This document shows positions 10,580 to 19,754 of a stretch of 64,000 nucleotides of DNA, piece by piece. Numbering within the stretch: position 1 is the first letter of the stretch; each line of letters begins with the position of its first letter. The notes beneath the pieces are model-generated. The model worked only from the letters and a program-made list of their open reading frames with translations. It was not told the origin of the DNA and searched no databases. Made by a program: the position numbers and the translations under genes. Origin of the DNA: Palaemon carinicauda (Eukaryota > Arthropoda > Malacostraca > Decapoda > Palaemonidae); contig NC_090746.1 in the NCBI RefSeq assembly GCF_036898095.1, forward strand, positions 55,534,852 to 55,598,851, read 5' to 3'.

Positions 10580-11004
10580 TTGTTGCGGAAGGCATAGAGC
10601 CTCCCCCCTACCTGCTGCACCTCAGTATTGGTTTGAGGAGTTGCCTCCACGTCCGCCTCGGAAGTTCTTTCCCCTGCGAAAGGCTCTTCCCCTGCCTTTG
10701 TTCTGGTTAGAACCACGGTGGTAACCTCTACCTCTACCATAACTCTGGGAAGAGCTATGAGCCTCATAAGACTGGTTAAAGGCAGGAGAGGTGGCGGAGG
10801 CACCGGAAAGCTGGCTCTTAGGGAGCAGAACGGTGACATAGTCATCCGAAGGAGCCTGAGAGGTGGAAGGCTGTGCAGGGGCAACAGGAGATGGGGGAAG
10901 AGGCAGCCGGAAAATGGACGAACCACTCTGCTGTTGCCTGAACTGGGTGGAGGTATATGGACGGAGCTTCTTCCTACCCCGGGCTTGGTAATTTGCAGGG
11001 TCAT
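8797..11004 (-). CDS. Reverse transcriptase-RNase H polyprotein of DIRS-C
   Basis: A 735-codon frame. The first 125 or so residues overlap the end of Gag in another frame and may not be translated. RT motifs follow: ILDLSLLN (near 220), SIDLTDAYYHVPI (near 250), MPFGLNIAPRIFTKL and the catalytic YLDD (near 315). RNase H follows from about 475, with HTDASLSGWGG, INVLEAMAV, LDSEVVV and NVVADALSR carrying the acidic catalytic residues. A further conserved region (VDLFATESN, FPPVNLLLKVL, VAPNWPKSNW) occupies the place of the Dam-like methyltransferase domain of DIRS elements; that assignment is tentative. The frame is unbroken. It ends inside the recombinase gene. Confidence 0.92.
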   Translation of the reverse strand: MTLQITKPGVGRSSVHIPPPSSGNSRVVRPFSGCLFPHLLLPLHSLPPLRLLRMTMSPFCSLRASFPVPPPPLLPLTSLMRLIALPRVMVEVEVTTVVLTRTKAGEEPFAGERTSEADVEATPQTNTEVQQVGGRLYAFRNKWRFSPWAFSIISKGLGWSWIQGPPPPNKFHQHSTPDLVKFVQDLLQKNAIQETKHLKFQGRLFSVPKKDSDKRRVILDLSLLNLSIQCDKFRMLTVSQVRTLLPRGAVTTSIDLTDAYYHVPIARHFRPYLGFRLGDKSYSFKVMPFGLNIAPRIFTKLAEVAVQELRNQVVAYLDDWLIWSDTSQNCLKATHKVIHYLQSLGFQINFKKSRLLPKSKFQWLGLQWDLISHTLCLPKPKRLEIARNTKRFLKDKVSSRRLQERILGSLQFASVTDLLLKAKLKDINRVWRSRANRKFRDRKVRLPPILRERLLPWTRANSLSKSVPLRFPPPKLIIHTDASLSGWGGYSQLRKVQGLWSPWIRQFHINVLEAMAVLLTLKRLALPKRQHLRLVLDSEVVVRCLNRGGSKSGPLNHVLVAIFSLAALNRWHLSAVHLAGVRNVVADALSRTSPLESEWSLDLKSFRWILSQVPGLQVDLFATESNHKLRVYVAPNLDPQAYATDAMSQNWDIWEKIYLFPPVNLLLKVLDKLRSFKGQVALVAPNWPKSNWYPLLRELRLYPHPIPNPVLSQIVQTRVVYAFSNIQSALTLWTL

Positions 11005-12745
11005 ATTTACGTTTAGGAGTCAAACCCCAACGGGCTTTAAGGCTCTGGTTGACTCTAGTGGCCTCCGCCAAGACTTCCTCTACAAGATCCTCAGGGAAGA
11101 GATTTGAACCCCAACAGGAGGACCGGATAAGCTTATTAGGTTCATGCCCAATAGTCGCCTCTGCCAGGACATGTTTGCGACACCTGCGTTTAGCAGTAGC
11201 GAAGTCATACAGGTCATAGTATAATGACTGCAACGTAGCCTTGTTGAGAGACTTAAAAATACCCTCAGTATCGTAAGTCAAGGCTATCGACTCCGTGGAG
11301 GTGGCCAAGTTCAGAGTACGGCCAACGCGTAGGCGGGAATCATATTCCTGTTTAATGAGGGATTCCGGGAGACGGGGAAGCCGCTCACTAAACATTACTG
11401 AAGCACAGTCTGCTGCTAGCTTGCCAGAGGTAAAAGTTGTATGGACGTTGTCCCAACACTCAATGCCTGAAGGAAGAAGGAGGGAGATTGGATCCACCTC
11501 TCGGATGGGAGGCAAGGGCTTCTCCTCCAGAGCATATTGGAAGGCAAGCTCTGCTACCTTATTGACACATGGAGTCACGGTGTTTTTGTCCATTAAGAAC
11601 ATTGTGAAGGAGCTCTTATAAGGCGTCAACATGGTGTTGGTACAGCCGATGTCATTTAGGAATATGGCCCACACAGATTGGGCTTGCTCCTTAGGGAAGA
11701 TGACTGTCTCTTTGGGGACCTTGTCTAACCGAACCAAAGCTTCCTCGGTAAGCCTGGCATAACCATGAAATGGAAATGCCAGACCAGGAGGAAAGAATTC
11801 AAAGTCCTCTAGGGGACGAGTGCCAAGACCCTCCAAAGTTAACATTCCGTCTGAGAACGGGGAATGAAGAGCCATACGCCAAGGGTTATTCTTGGCAAAC
11901 GGCGGGAGCTTAGAGGCATCCGGGATGAGAGAGCTTTGGACTCGCTCCGGAGCACCTTGCTCTAATGCCCCAAGTCTCTGACCGATGTTAGAGAACATCG
12001 TGTCCATCTTAGACTGCATCTCTGATACCAACTTGGCCTGCATCTCCGACACGATACGAAGCATGGCTGATTCGGAAAGGCCCGGGCTAGCAGCCGGAGT
12101 GGCGGAATGAACTCCCGGGTCGCGAGACTTAGAGGAGGAGCCAGAAGCCTTAGATGACAGGTTTGTATTCTGCTTAGAACCATGAGAAGCCTTATGAGGC
12201 TTATGAGCTTTAGGTAAGGTTCTAGACTTATTCTTGGGGGGAACCGAGTGTGATCGTTGGGACGATTCACGGTCCCCAGAAAAACCATGAAAGGAAGAGC
12301 GATCAGATGAAGAAGAAAGAGAGGGGCTGAGGATAGGAATCTCAGCGCCGGAAACACCTGCCTCACTTATCACCCTACCTGTATCTGGATCATCCAATAA
12401 CATGGGTTCCACGTCAAGGTTCATGGAGGCAACATTGTCTTCTAGATCCCCGGGGGCGTCCGACGGATCCTGCTCTGGATCAATGAACCCCGCTATGGTG
12501 GCATCAATGTGGGCAATGATGGGAGCTGCAACATGCCTAGCCACAGCGGCTGAAGACTTGGCGTTGGGGTAAATCAAGGAACAGTAGTCCTCGGAGAGGA
12601 CGTACGGCCGCTTAGACTTCACGTTCCGGGCAAAACCACCAACCCATACTTTGTGTGGCCCGAGCCGCAGACTTTTGCTCCGGGGATGCCTGAAATAATA
12701 GTGGGAATTAAAAAGGGAAGGCTCCCAGTGGTCCTTCAAGACCAT
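10622..12745 (-). CDS. Gag-like protein of DIRS-C
   Basis: A 707-codon uninterrupted frame at the 5' side of the pol genes, the usual Gag position. Residues 110-230 or so are Ser/Lys-rich and charged. A heptad-like stretch (MLRIVSEMQAKLVSEMQ) suggests a short coiled coil. A capsid-like alpha-helical middle part follows, and the tail is Gly/Arg-rich (GRGRGYHRGSNQNKGRGRAF), likely nucleic-acid binding. No CCHC knuckle is seen. Function as the structural protein is inferred from position and composition. An acceptor-like tattatttcag near 12690 raises the possibility of a spliced 5' exon. Confidence 0.75.
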   Translation of the reverse strand: MVLKDHWEPSLFNSHYYFRHPRSKSLRLGPHKVWVGGFARNVKSKRPYVLSEDYCSLIYPNAKSSAAVARHVAAPIIAHIDATIAGFIDPEQDPSDAPGDLEDNVASMNLDVEPMLLDDPDTGRVISEAGVSGAEIPILSPSLSSSSDRSSFHGFSGDRESSQRSHSVPPKNKSRTLPKAHKPHKASHGSKQNTNLSSKASGSSSKSRDPGVHSATPAASPGLSESAMLRIVSEMQAKLVSEMQSKMDTMFSNIGQRLGALEQGAPERVQSSLIPDASKLPPFAKNNPWRMALHSPFSDGMLTLEGLGTRPLEDFEFFPPGLAFPFHGYARLTEEALVRLDKVPKETVIFPKEQAQSVWAIFLNDIGCTNTMLTPYKSSFTMFLMDKNTVTPCVNKVAELAFQYALEEKPLPPIREVDPISLLLPSGIECWDNVHTTFTSGKLAADCASVMFSERLPRLPESLIKQEYDSRLRVGRTLNLATSTESIALTYDTEGIFKSLNKATLQSLYYDLYDFATAKRRCRKHVLAEATIGHEPNKLIRSSCWGSNLFPEDLVEEVLAEATRVNQSLKARWGLTPKRKYDPANYQARGRKKLRPYTSTQFRQQQSGSSIFRLPLPPSPVAPAQPSTSQAPSDDYVTVLLPKSQLSGASATSPAFNQSYEAHSSSQSYGRGRGYHRGSNQNKGRGRAFRRGKNFRGGRGGNSSNQY

Positions 12746-12993
12746 AGATATCTTACTAAATAGTGTATGTATGCTAAAAAAGGTAAGATAAATAAGAAGG
12801 CAACATAGCCAACGGGACTCACCGAGTCAGATCCAAGGGTGGTAACGAGGTCAAAACAGACCACACAGTTATCCGGGTGCCATACCACGACATCCTCCAG
12901 CTGCACTCCGCAGAGGGCGTGAGACCGACAGACGGTATGGCCGCAGGGCTGATGTAGAACAGCTGCACAGGCCGTCGTCTGACAATGCACCAT
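12736..12993 (-). CDS. Small Cys/His-rich frame upstream of DIRS-C Gag
   Basis: An 85-codon frame with Cys and His residues (CAAVLHQPCGHTVC, CRSHALCG, WHPDNCVVC) spaced like a zinc-binding fold. It occupies the place where DIRS-A, D and E have their Gag N-terminal Cys cluster, so it may be the first part of Gag. A strong donor-like site (actcg/gtgagt, near 12825) ends the Cys-rich part, and an acceptor-like site lies near 12690. Joining these two exactly gives a frame that stops after about 25 codons, so the splice model is not supported as it stands. The part after the donor is hydrophobic and probably not coding. Confidence 0.45.
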   Translation of the reverse strand: MVHCQTTACAAVLHQPCGHTVCRSHALCGVQLEDVVVWHPDNCVVCFDLVTTLGSDSVSPVGYVAFLFILPFLAYIHYLVRYLWS

Positions 12994-14257
12994 CTATAAA
13001 AAGAATAGTATATGAGAAACTGTAATTCTCTTAAGTAGGGGCGGGTCCGGAGGACCCGGGCCTAACATAAGCCTAACACAAGATTAGGGCTTAACTGTAA
13101 TATTCTTAAGTAGGGGCGGGTCCGGAGGACCCGGCCTAAACATAAGTCTAACTTAAGACTAAAGTATAGCCATCCATTCCGGTCGAGCCGGGAGCATAAA
13201 AAAGGATGCAACAACAAGAAATTAAGACACATGGTGTCTGATTTCCCGGGGCGAGGCTAAGCCCCGGGCCGGGAAATAAAAGTATCCAAAACCAATTCGT
13301 ATAGGAACTCCGGGATAGTGATCTGTCATATAATCATTATATATAATCATAGGAACTGTTATAAATTAATAGGGGGACGGAACTGTAGATAAGAACCGCC
13401 AACCGAACCCAGAGGGTTTCATATAACATAAACCAGTGTGATAAGTGAATATAAAATAGGGTGCACCGGGATCCAACTCTGTTGACCGGTGGCCAACCAG
13501 ACTAGACAGAGACGAACCCGCCGGGACACCCGGAGGACAAAGTCCATAAACACTGAACTACCCCCTCTAAAAGGAGGGAAGGCAACGGTCCCCTAGGGGA
13601 GGGGGGGAGAGAAGCCTAGCCGCCCACCTAGCGAGAGGGGGAGCATGGGGGAGGATCACGTGATACGGAGCAGCAGGGCTACCAACTGACGATCCCCAAC
13701 CAGACAGATCAAACGGAGTAATAGCACAATATTCATTATAATAGTAATAGCGTTGATAATATAAAATAAACACATAAAAATTTTTGGGCAAGGCATGCAA
13801 CATAATAATTAAATCACAAAAGACACACCTGGTGGCTTAAAAAATAACATTGCCGCCTAGCAACGAAGGTCGGCAGCCATAACGATACGTAAATGATATC
13901 GGCCCAAAAAGTGAACCACGAGGGTTCTAAACGCTAAATAATGAATATCCACAATAACAAATAAAATTTAATAATAAAATTAATACATATAGTAACACCG
14001 CGAGAGAAACTAAAAGCTCTCAAAACAGGAGTACCAACTGTAAGTGGGATCAAGCAAGATCGATATGAACGAAGAGAATAAACTCCTATAATTCAAATAT
14101 TAAACGATCTAGGTTGCTCAAAACACAGCAAAACCAAGCTTGGTACTTAACTTAGACGGTGTCTCCAGGGAAACCGACGAAGAAGCCATAATCCAATGAA
14201 AATAAGTGGAAAAACGAGAGCACAACAAAAATGCGGGTTACAACACAAGACGTGCTA
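12994..14257. other. 5' leader of DIRS-C
   Basis: About 1.2 kb between the right inverted repeat and the first coding sequence. It contains a 77-bp tandem duplication (13027-13160) and G/C-rich pieces such as ccccctctaaaaggaggg. The short frames here have no recognisable content. Confidence 0.5.
13027..13160. repeat. Tandem duplicated hairpin in DIRS-C leader
   Basis: Two copies, about 75 bp apart, of a segment with cttaagtaggggcgggtccg followed by gaggacccgg and cctaacataag. Each holds a short perfect hairpin, gggtcc-gga-ggaccc. Its function is unknown. Confidence 0.7.
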
Positions 14258-14528
14258 AAAGGAGTTGGGTTCTGAGCGTATGCAGTGTTAGTAGTACCGA
14301 GTGAGGTTGAACGGCTCTCCTCTATTGGGGTTTCTGTCGTGGATGAATCTAAATAGTGCGGGACCTCTGGATTATACACCCAATTTTATACCGACACCAA
14401 TAGGTGAGCGAGCTAGTTAACCTAGCACTCCTTTACATTTTTTCTCTGGTATATTTAGCAGTAAATTACCTAAGAATAAGTGCTAAATGGAGCTTATTCA
14501 CTGGGCGGCACAGGTTCGAGCCCAGAAA
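14258..14528. repeat. Right inverted terminal repeat of DIRS-C
   Basis: Partner of 7079-7375. It ends with gttcgagcccagaaa at the junction with the DIRS-B recombinase sequence. On the minus strand this is the start of the element. Confidence 0.9.
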
Positions 14529-15730
14529 CTGACTTGCACCAGTCTCGGAAGACTTCCCACTTCGATTGGTAGACTCTAATGGAAGAAGCTCTCCTTGCTC
14601 TAGCAATCGCACTGGCTGCTTCCTTCGAAAAGCCTCTAGCTCTCGAGAGTCTTTCGATAGTCTGAAGGCAGTCAGACGAAGAGCGTGGAGGCTTTGGAGT
14701 ACCTTCTTTACGTGTGGCTGACGTAGAAGGTCTACCCTTAGAGGAAGACTACTGGGAACGTCTTCTAACCATCGAAGTATCTCGGTGAACCATTCTCTCG
14801 CGGGCCAGAGGGAAGCAACTAACGTCAACCTTGTCCCTTCGTGAGAGGCGAACTTCTGCAGTACCTTGTTGACAATCTTGAACGGTGGGAATGCGTAGAG
14901 ATCCAGATGTGACCAATCTAGGAGGAAAGCATCTATATGTATTGCTGCTGGGTCCGGGACTGGAGAGCAATAGATTGGAAGCCTCTTGGTCAGCGAGGTT
15001 GCAAAGAGATCTATGGATGGTTTTACCCCAAGTGGCCCAAAGTCTCTTGCACACATCCTTGTGGAGGGTCCATTCGGTTGGAATTACTTGCCCTTTCCGA
15101 CTGAGACAATCTGCTATGACGTTCAAGTCGCCTTGGATGAACCTCGTTACTAGGGAGATGCCTTGACCTTTTGACCAGATGAGCAGGTCCCTTGTGATCT
15201 CGTACAACGTCAGTGAGTGGGTACCTCCTTGTTTGGAGATGTACGCCAAGGCCGTGGTGATGTCCGAGTTAACTTCCACCACTTTGCCTCGAAGGAGAGA
15301 CTTGAAGCTTTTCAAGGCCAGATGTACTGCCAACAGCTCCTTGCAGTTGATATGCATGCTCCTCTGACTCGAGTTCCACAGTCCTGAGCATTCCCGACCG
15401 TCTAGTGTCGCGCCCCAGCCCACGTCCGATGCGTCCGAGAAGAGAACGTGGTTGGGAGTCTGAACAGCCAGGGGAAGACCCTCTCTTAGGTTGATATTGT
15501 CCTTCCACCAAGTCAGACAAGACTTTATCTTTTCGGAAACCGGGATCGAGACCGCTTCTAGCGTCTTGTCCTTTTTCCAGTGAAAAGCTAGATGGTATTG
15601 AAGAGGACGGAGGTGTAGTCTTCCTAGTGACACAAATTGTTCCACGGATGACAGCGTCCCTACCAGACTCATCCACAGCCTGACTGAGCAGCGTTCCTTC
15701 TTCAGCATCTTCTGGATGGATAGCAGGGCT
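14529..15730 (-). pseudogene. RNase H, post-RNase H region and recombinase N-terminus of DIRS-B
   Basis: Frame 14749-15708 carries the RT connection (LVGTLSSVEQFVSLGRLHL) and RNase H boxes (LFSDASDVGWGA, INCKELLAV, NVIADCLSR). After a frameshift near 15015, frame 14466-15056 continues with IDLFATSLTKRLPIYCSPVP and LYAFPPFKIVNKVL, the conserved region that follows RNase H in DIRS elements. In a third frame, about 14529-14650 encodes the N-terminal core-binding part of the recombinase (ARGFSKEAASAIA, YQSKWEVFRDW), severed by DIRS-C. The RT palm with its YLDD-type motif is absent. Confidence 0.82.
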
Positions 15731-15734
15731 TGAT

Positions 15735-17932
15735 CTATTCTGGGGGCTGATCGTCTTGTTGTTCAGCAACGTCCTCATCAGAGGGTTCCTCATCCGAAAA
15801 CTGATGAGGAAACGGCAACGGAGTGGGCAACGTCTGGCTCGCTGAATCCGGTCGCACTGGTGGATGCGTGACGGAGCCGGACGCAATATCATGGAACTGC
15901 TGCACAGTCTGTGAACTGTCAACAACCATGGGTGCGCGAGGAAGCACAGCGTCAACCCGAGACTGTCTAGACCGTCTGGGTTGTGCAGTCAACACCCTAC
16001 CGGGTTGCTGAGGTTGACGCACTGCGTCAAAACAAGTCACCTCTGCTGGTTGTTGAACGTCCTGAACGTCAACAACCACCTCCGAGCGTCGTTTAACGTC
16101 AACGTGCGGCTGGCAACCCACACTGGGTCGCATCGGTGGAGGAACCACCTCAACTGGCAGACGCGAGTAGGTTACCTCAGCGTCAACAGGGCGCACAACC
16201 GACCGGTTGGAAGGTTGTTGGCCAGAAGGTTCGGTAGCAACCTTCTCCGCATTAAAGTCCTCTATCAAGGTCTACGGGAGCAGGTGTGGCAACAGACGGG
16301 GTTAGCGACTGAGGCGGGTACCGTTTACCATCCCTGAAAGCCTTGTTATGCGTGACATAATTGTACAGCAAAACTTCAAAGGCTCGAAAACAGCTGTGAA
16401 GTTGACCTGTAAACAACTTGGAGCGTCTCCTGGCCAGGCGCCAGGGAGAGTCTACGAGAATTGAGAAGTCTATCTGGGCAGAGGCATGAACTCCCAAGCC
16501 GAGAACTTCTCTCGTGTCATATCAGACTCTCGCTCTATAAACCAGTTTAAAAGAAGGGAAAGCAAAGGCTGTATCCCCCAAACTCCTCCTGGTGAAAAAC
16601 CAGTCGCCTAGCTAACGTAAAGCTCTCTAGGAGAGCGAGAGAGCACTAGCTTAAAAACAACGGCTTCGAAGTAGCTAGGCCTAGTGTAAGCTCTGACGTT
16701 TAGGCGAACGAGGAGCAGCAGTTACAAAAAGATCCGGACAAAGATCCTTAAAAAAATCATCATGATTTAATTAAAGTCCATAGGAGGCTAAGCAGCTTTA
16801 GGCTCCTCTCCATCTGACAGAGTCCTCAAGGGAATATCAGTAGGAGGGGGAACAGCAACTTCCTCATCTACAGGAACCTTGTCCGATAAAAGCTGAGTCT
16901 CAAGCAAGGGAGAGACCTACCGTGGTGGCAATGCTTTACAAGCAGAGTCCACACTCACTGGTGCATTAGTAGCGGACCAGAACGCAACGTCATGTAACTG
17001 CTTGACAGTCTGTGAACTGTCAACAACTGAACTGTCAACCACAACAGGTGCGTGAGGACGCACAGCGTCCACTCGAGACTGCTTTGACTGCCTAGACTGA
17101 GCAGTCAAAACAACTCTAGAATGCGGAGGTTGACACACAGCGTCAAAACAAGTCAACTCTGATTGTTAGTGAACGTCTTGAACGTCAACAGGAGCCTCAG
17201 CAAGTGGCCTAACGTCCAAATGCGGCTGAAAAACCACACGAGACCGCATCGAGTGTGGTTCTAAACAACCTGACTGACGTGACTAAGCTACGCCAACGTC
17301 AACAGTAAGCACAAAGGAACGTTAGGTTGGCTGAAAGCCAGGATATCGATGAGATAAACGGCTAGACTCAACGGACTAATCGGCAGAATAGTCTTCCATA
17401 AGGGAGGCAAGCATATACTGCATGTCTTGCCATACAACCCATTAAGGATCAACGGAAATGGTTGTGGTAAGAGACGAGGGTAACGTCTGTGACCGCAACA
17501 CTTTGCCTACAAAAAAAGACTCTCGGAGTCTGTGTTACGCTTTTGTTAGGCGGCGAGCAGTTATCCGATGACTGCATAGGGTCAGAGCTGTCCTAATGGT
17601 TGTAACCAGGACGCTGGACCTGTCCTGAAAGGACTGACTTTCGCTTAAGGGCTTCGAAACCTTGTGACAGGTTTCTTATGCGAAAAGCCTTCGGATGACG
17701 AGGAGAAACAACGTCTCTCTCGTCTTATGGTAGGGGAGATCTTGGTAAGATACACCCGATACCATAGTGGGAAAACGTCTGTTCGTTGGTCAAGGCCTCT
17801 CGAACCCATAAGTCGTTTGACATTACTTCTCCCCTGGGCTTGGGAGCATGTAAGAGGTCCCGGACTAGGTGAACGACAGGCACGAACAGACGAACCCTCG
17901 GACGCAACACTGTAACACTTTGCGCATATCAC
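15735..17932 (-). pseudogene. Gag remnants of DIRS-B
   Basis: Minus-strand frames 17645-17932, 16917-17156, 16252-16497 and 15735-16268 form a broken Gag. The N-terminal frame has scattered Cys and Ser-rich stretches. Later frames are rich in Val, Gln, Pro and Asp (VDVQDVQQPAEVTCFDAVRQ) and end in an acidic tail (EEPSDEDVAEQQDDQPPE). A segment near 16900-17350 repeats 15830-16260. Several stops and frame changes separate the pieces. The Gag C-terminus and RT palm are deleted at about 15730. Confidence 0.65.
15830..17350 (-). repeat. Diverged direct repeat inside DIRS-B Gag
   Basis: About 430 bp at 15830-16260 recurs, diverged, at 16920-17350. Shared blocks include ctgtgaactgtcaacaac, gcgtcaaaacaagtca and gaacgtcctgaacgtcaaca. 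The unit is itself built from acgtca-rich motifs, one of which recurs near 18555. Confidence 0.65.
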
Positions 17933-19140
17933 TTTATCACTTCGATTTTCTGTTTTGCACTTATTTCACTGAAATTTTTACTGATTTCTACCTGAAACAC
18001 GCAATTCTACCCTTCATTAAAAGGTAGTAATTGCGAAATCAGTCGTATAATGCAAGCTCATTAATACCAGCAAAAAACAGAAAACATATTTAAAGATAAA
18101 AAAAAAATCAGTGGCTGGGAAAGAGACTAAACACTAGTTCATATAACTACGTTTTCAATCTCTCACCGCACATAGCCTGGGGACGAGAATAAAAAACTAA
18201 AACGTTTTATCCTTCCTCCCCGTACAGCGACTAGGGACGAGAGTAACACGAGAACAACGTTACCCGCTTGAACGGAACGTTTTCTCTCCTCTCTCTCCCT
18301 CCGTCTCTATCTCTCTCTCTCTTTCTCTCTTGATTTCGCACCTAAGAGAAGAGCCCAATTATATTTCGTCAAAAAAAACATGTTATTTGACTAAAGGAAA
18401 AAACTGAAAGGTTTTTCAAATAAAAAGTTCCTTTTAAAATAGAATTTAAAACATTTAAGCTAAGAAAGAATGAACAAAACGTCAGAATCGATTTACTCTT
18501 ACTGCAAAGTGAAACCGTGATACACTCTCTCTCTATCGTAACGATAGAGCGCATGTTGAACGTCCTGAACGTCAACAACTGCGTAGCATAAATAAACTAA
18601 ACGTTAGTTCATCTTTGAAAACAGTACGAAGACTATCAAAGAAATTCTTTCATAAAATATTACATTTAAAAAGTTTTAAATCCTTAGCTCTTTAAAAGCT
18701 AATTACGATATAAAGGGCTCAACGTTGATTAACTTCGGTTTCCAAGTTAGGACCGCCTACTCTCAGGAAAGGTCTATATAAACAAAACATTAAAATTATT
18801 TTTATATGTTTATAATAAATGGAAAGTTAATCGAAGAGGCCTAATAAAGGCGGAGAGATATAAAATATATAGAGGAAAATCTATAACGTGATATAATTAC
18901 TAAAAGCCTAAACACACTTCCGCTAAGGGAAGGGTCGGCCATTTAAAAGTGAAAGAAAGTCCATACTCTCTTTGTCATCATAATTAAATCTATCCAAAAC
19001 GAGTTCAAGATTTAAGATGAAGATAAAACACCTGCATAGCGAAAGCTCAAAACTAGAATAGTGTACTTCACCAATTAGTTGTGAAAACAAATCCAGTTTA
19101 GCAACAGCGAATAAGCACGTCTTGTCGGGAGCACGACAGA
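17933..19140. other. 5' leader of DIRS-B
   Basis: Low-complexity AT-rich sequence with a CT-rich stretch at 18283-18330 and scattered aacgtt motifs. No credible coding sequence is seen. Confidence 0.5.
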
Positions 19141-19316
19141 GAGAAAATTGAGTTCTTTGTTTACATTGAGTACTGGGTATCTGGACGACAGATGGCGCTG
19201 TTGGGCACACCCGCAACCTGTGTAGCGATCGCTGGCGAATTTTACCTTAGAGTTTTCTGTCGAGCAACAGAGTTGCAGCTATTATAATCACCGGCTAAGT
19301 TAAATATTGAAAAATG
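19141..19316. repeat. Right inverted terminal repeat of DIRS-B
   Basis: Reverse complement of the inner part of 5412-5609. It ends ...ctaagttaaatattgaaaaatg, then continues into host sequence acacataaaagg. Confidence 0.88.
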
Positions 19317-19754
19317 ACACATAAAAGGGGCTGAGGGTTGAGTGCCAAATTTTTGGTAAAGTGGTAGCACTCAAAAGGTTAAGAATAATAACTATAGTAC
19401 AGTTAATTAAATTACGAGATAAATAAAGCAAACGATGTGCTATTTGCAGTGGAAGGTCTAACCTAACAATGTCTCCACTTTGTTTACATAAAAACAGGAA
19501 ATTACTGTACCACTTATTTCTTTCACACCTATTTATCATTAAACAATAAATAGTTTCTGAGAAATAAGTGTCATTTGATGTAAGGCACCTATTTTTCTTA
19601 AAAACCACTACTACTGTATATCATTGCAAAAAGCCAAAAGCACATGGTACAAAATTGTAAAGAAAGTATGACAATATTATCTTAAACTTTTGGTTCAACT
19701 TGAGCCTTGTGGGTTTACTATACTTCATTAATTGAAAAATACAAATATTCTTAC
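19317..19754 (-). other. Host intron sequence next to the large exon
   Basis: AT-rich, with no repeats or exons that I recognise. It begins on the exon side with the donor gtaagaata on the minus strand. Confidence 0.6.

Larger units (their letters stand above)
7079..14528 (-). mobile_element. DIRS-C: apparently intact DIRS retrotransposon nested in DIRS-B
   Basis: A 7.45-kb element with inverted terminal repeats (7079-7375 and 14258-14528), an ICR (7420-7511) and three long uninterrupted minus-strand frames for Gag, RT-RNase H and tyrosine recombinase. The arms differ by about one base (gcgtataatcc against gtgtataatcc) plus a 2-base length change over roughly 270 bp, so the insertion is recent. 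It interrupts the DIRS-B recombinase gene. The sequence cagaaa occurs at both flanking junctions and in the ICR joint, with no target duplication. Its Gag is unlike that of A, D and E, so it is a separate DIRS lineage. Whether it is active cannot be told from sequence. Confidence 0.92.
5412..19316 (-). mobile_element. DIRS-B: defective DIRS retrotransposon split by DIRS-C
   Basis: Inverted terminal repeats at 5412-5609 and 19141-19316 and an ICR at 5656-5748 define a DIRS-type element of about 6.45 kb once the 7.45-kb DIRS-C insertion is set aside. Coding order on the minus strand is Gag, RNase H, post-RNase H domain, tyrosine recombinase. The RT palm is missing: Gag sequence runs into the RT-RNase H connection near 15730. 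It also has a frameshift near 15015 and broken Gag frames, so it is not autonomous. Both ends share aaaatg with the ICR junction and no target duplication is seen. Confidence 0.88.

Noticed and set aside
13567..14379. Short minus-strand frames in the DIRS-C leader and right inverted repeat
   Set aside because: The frame at 14152-14379 lies in the inverted repeat itself and the other is low complexity; neither has a coding signature.
17664..17915. Plus-strand 83-codon frame in DIRS-B
   Set aside because: Antisense shadow of the Gag N-terminal frame on the minus strand.
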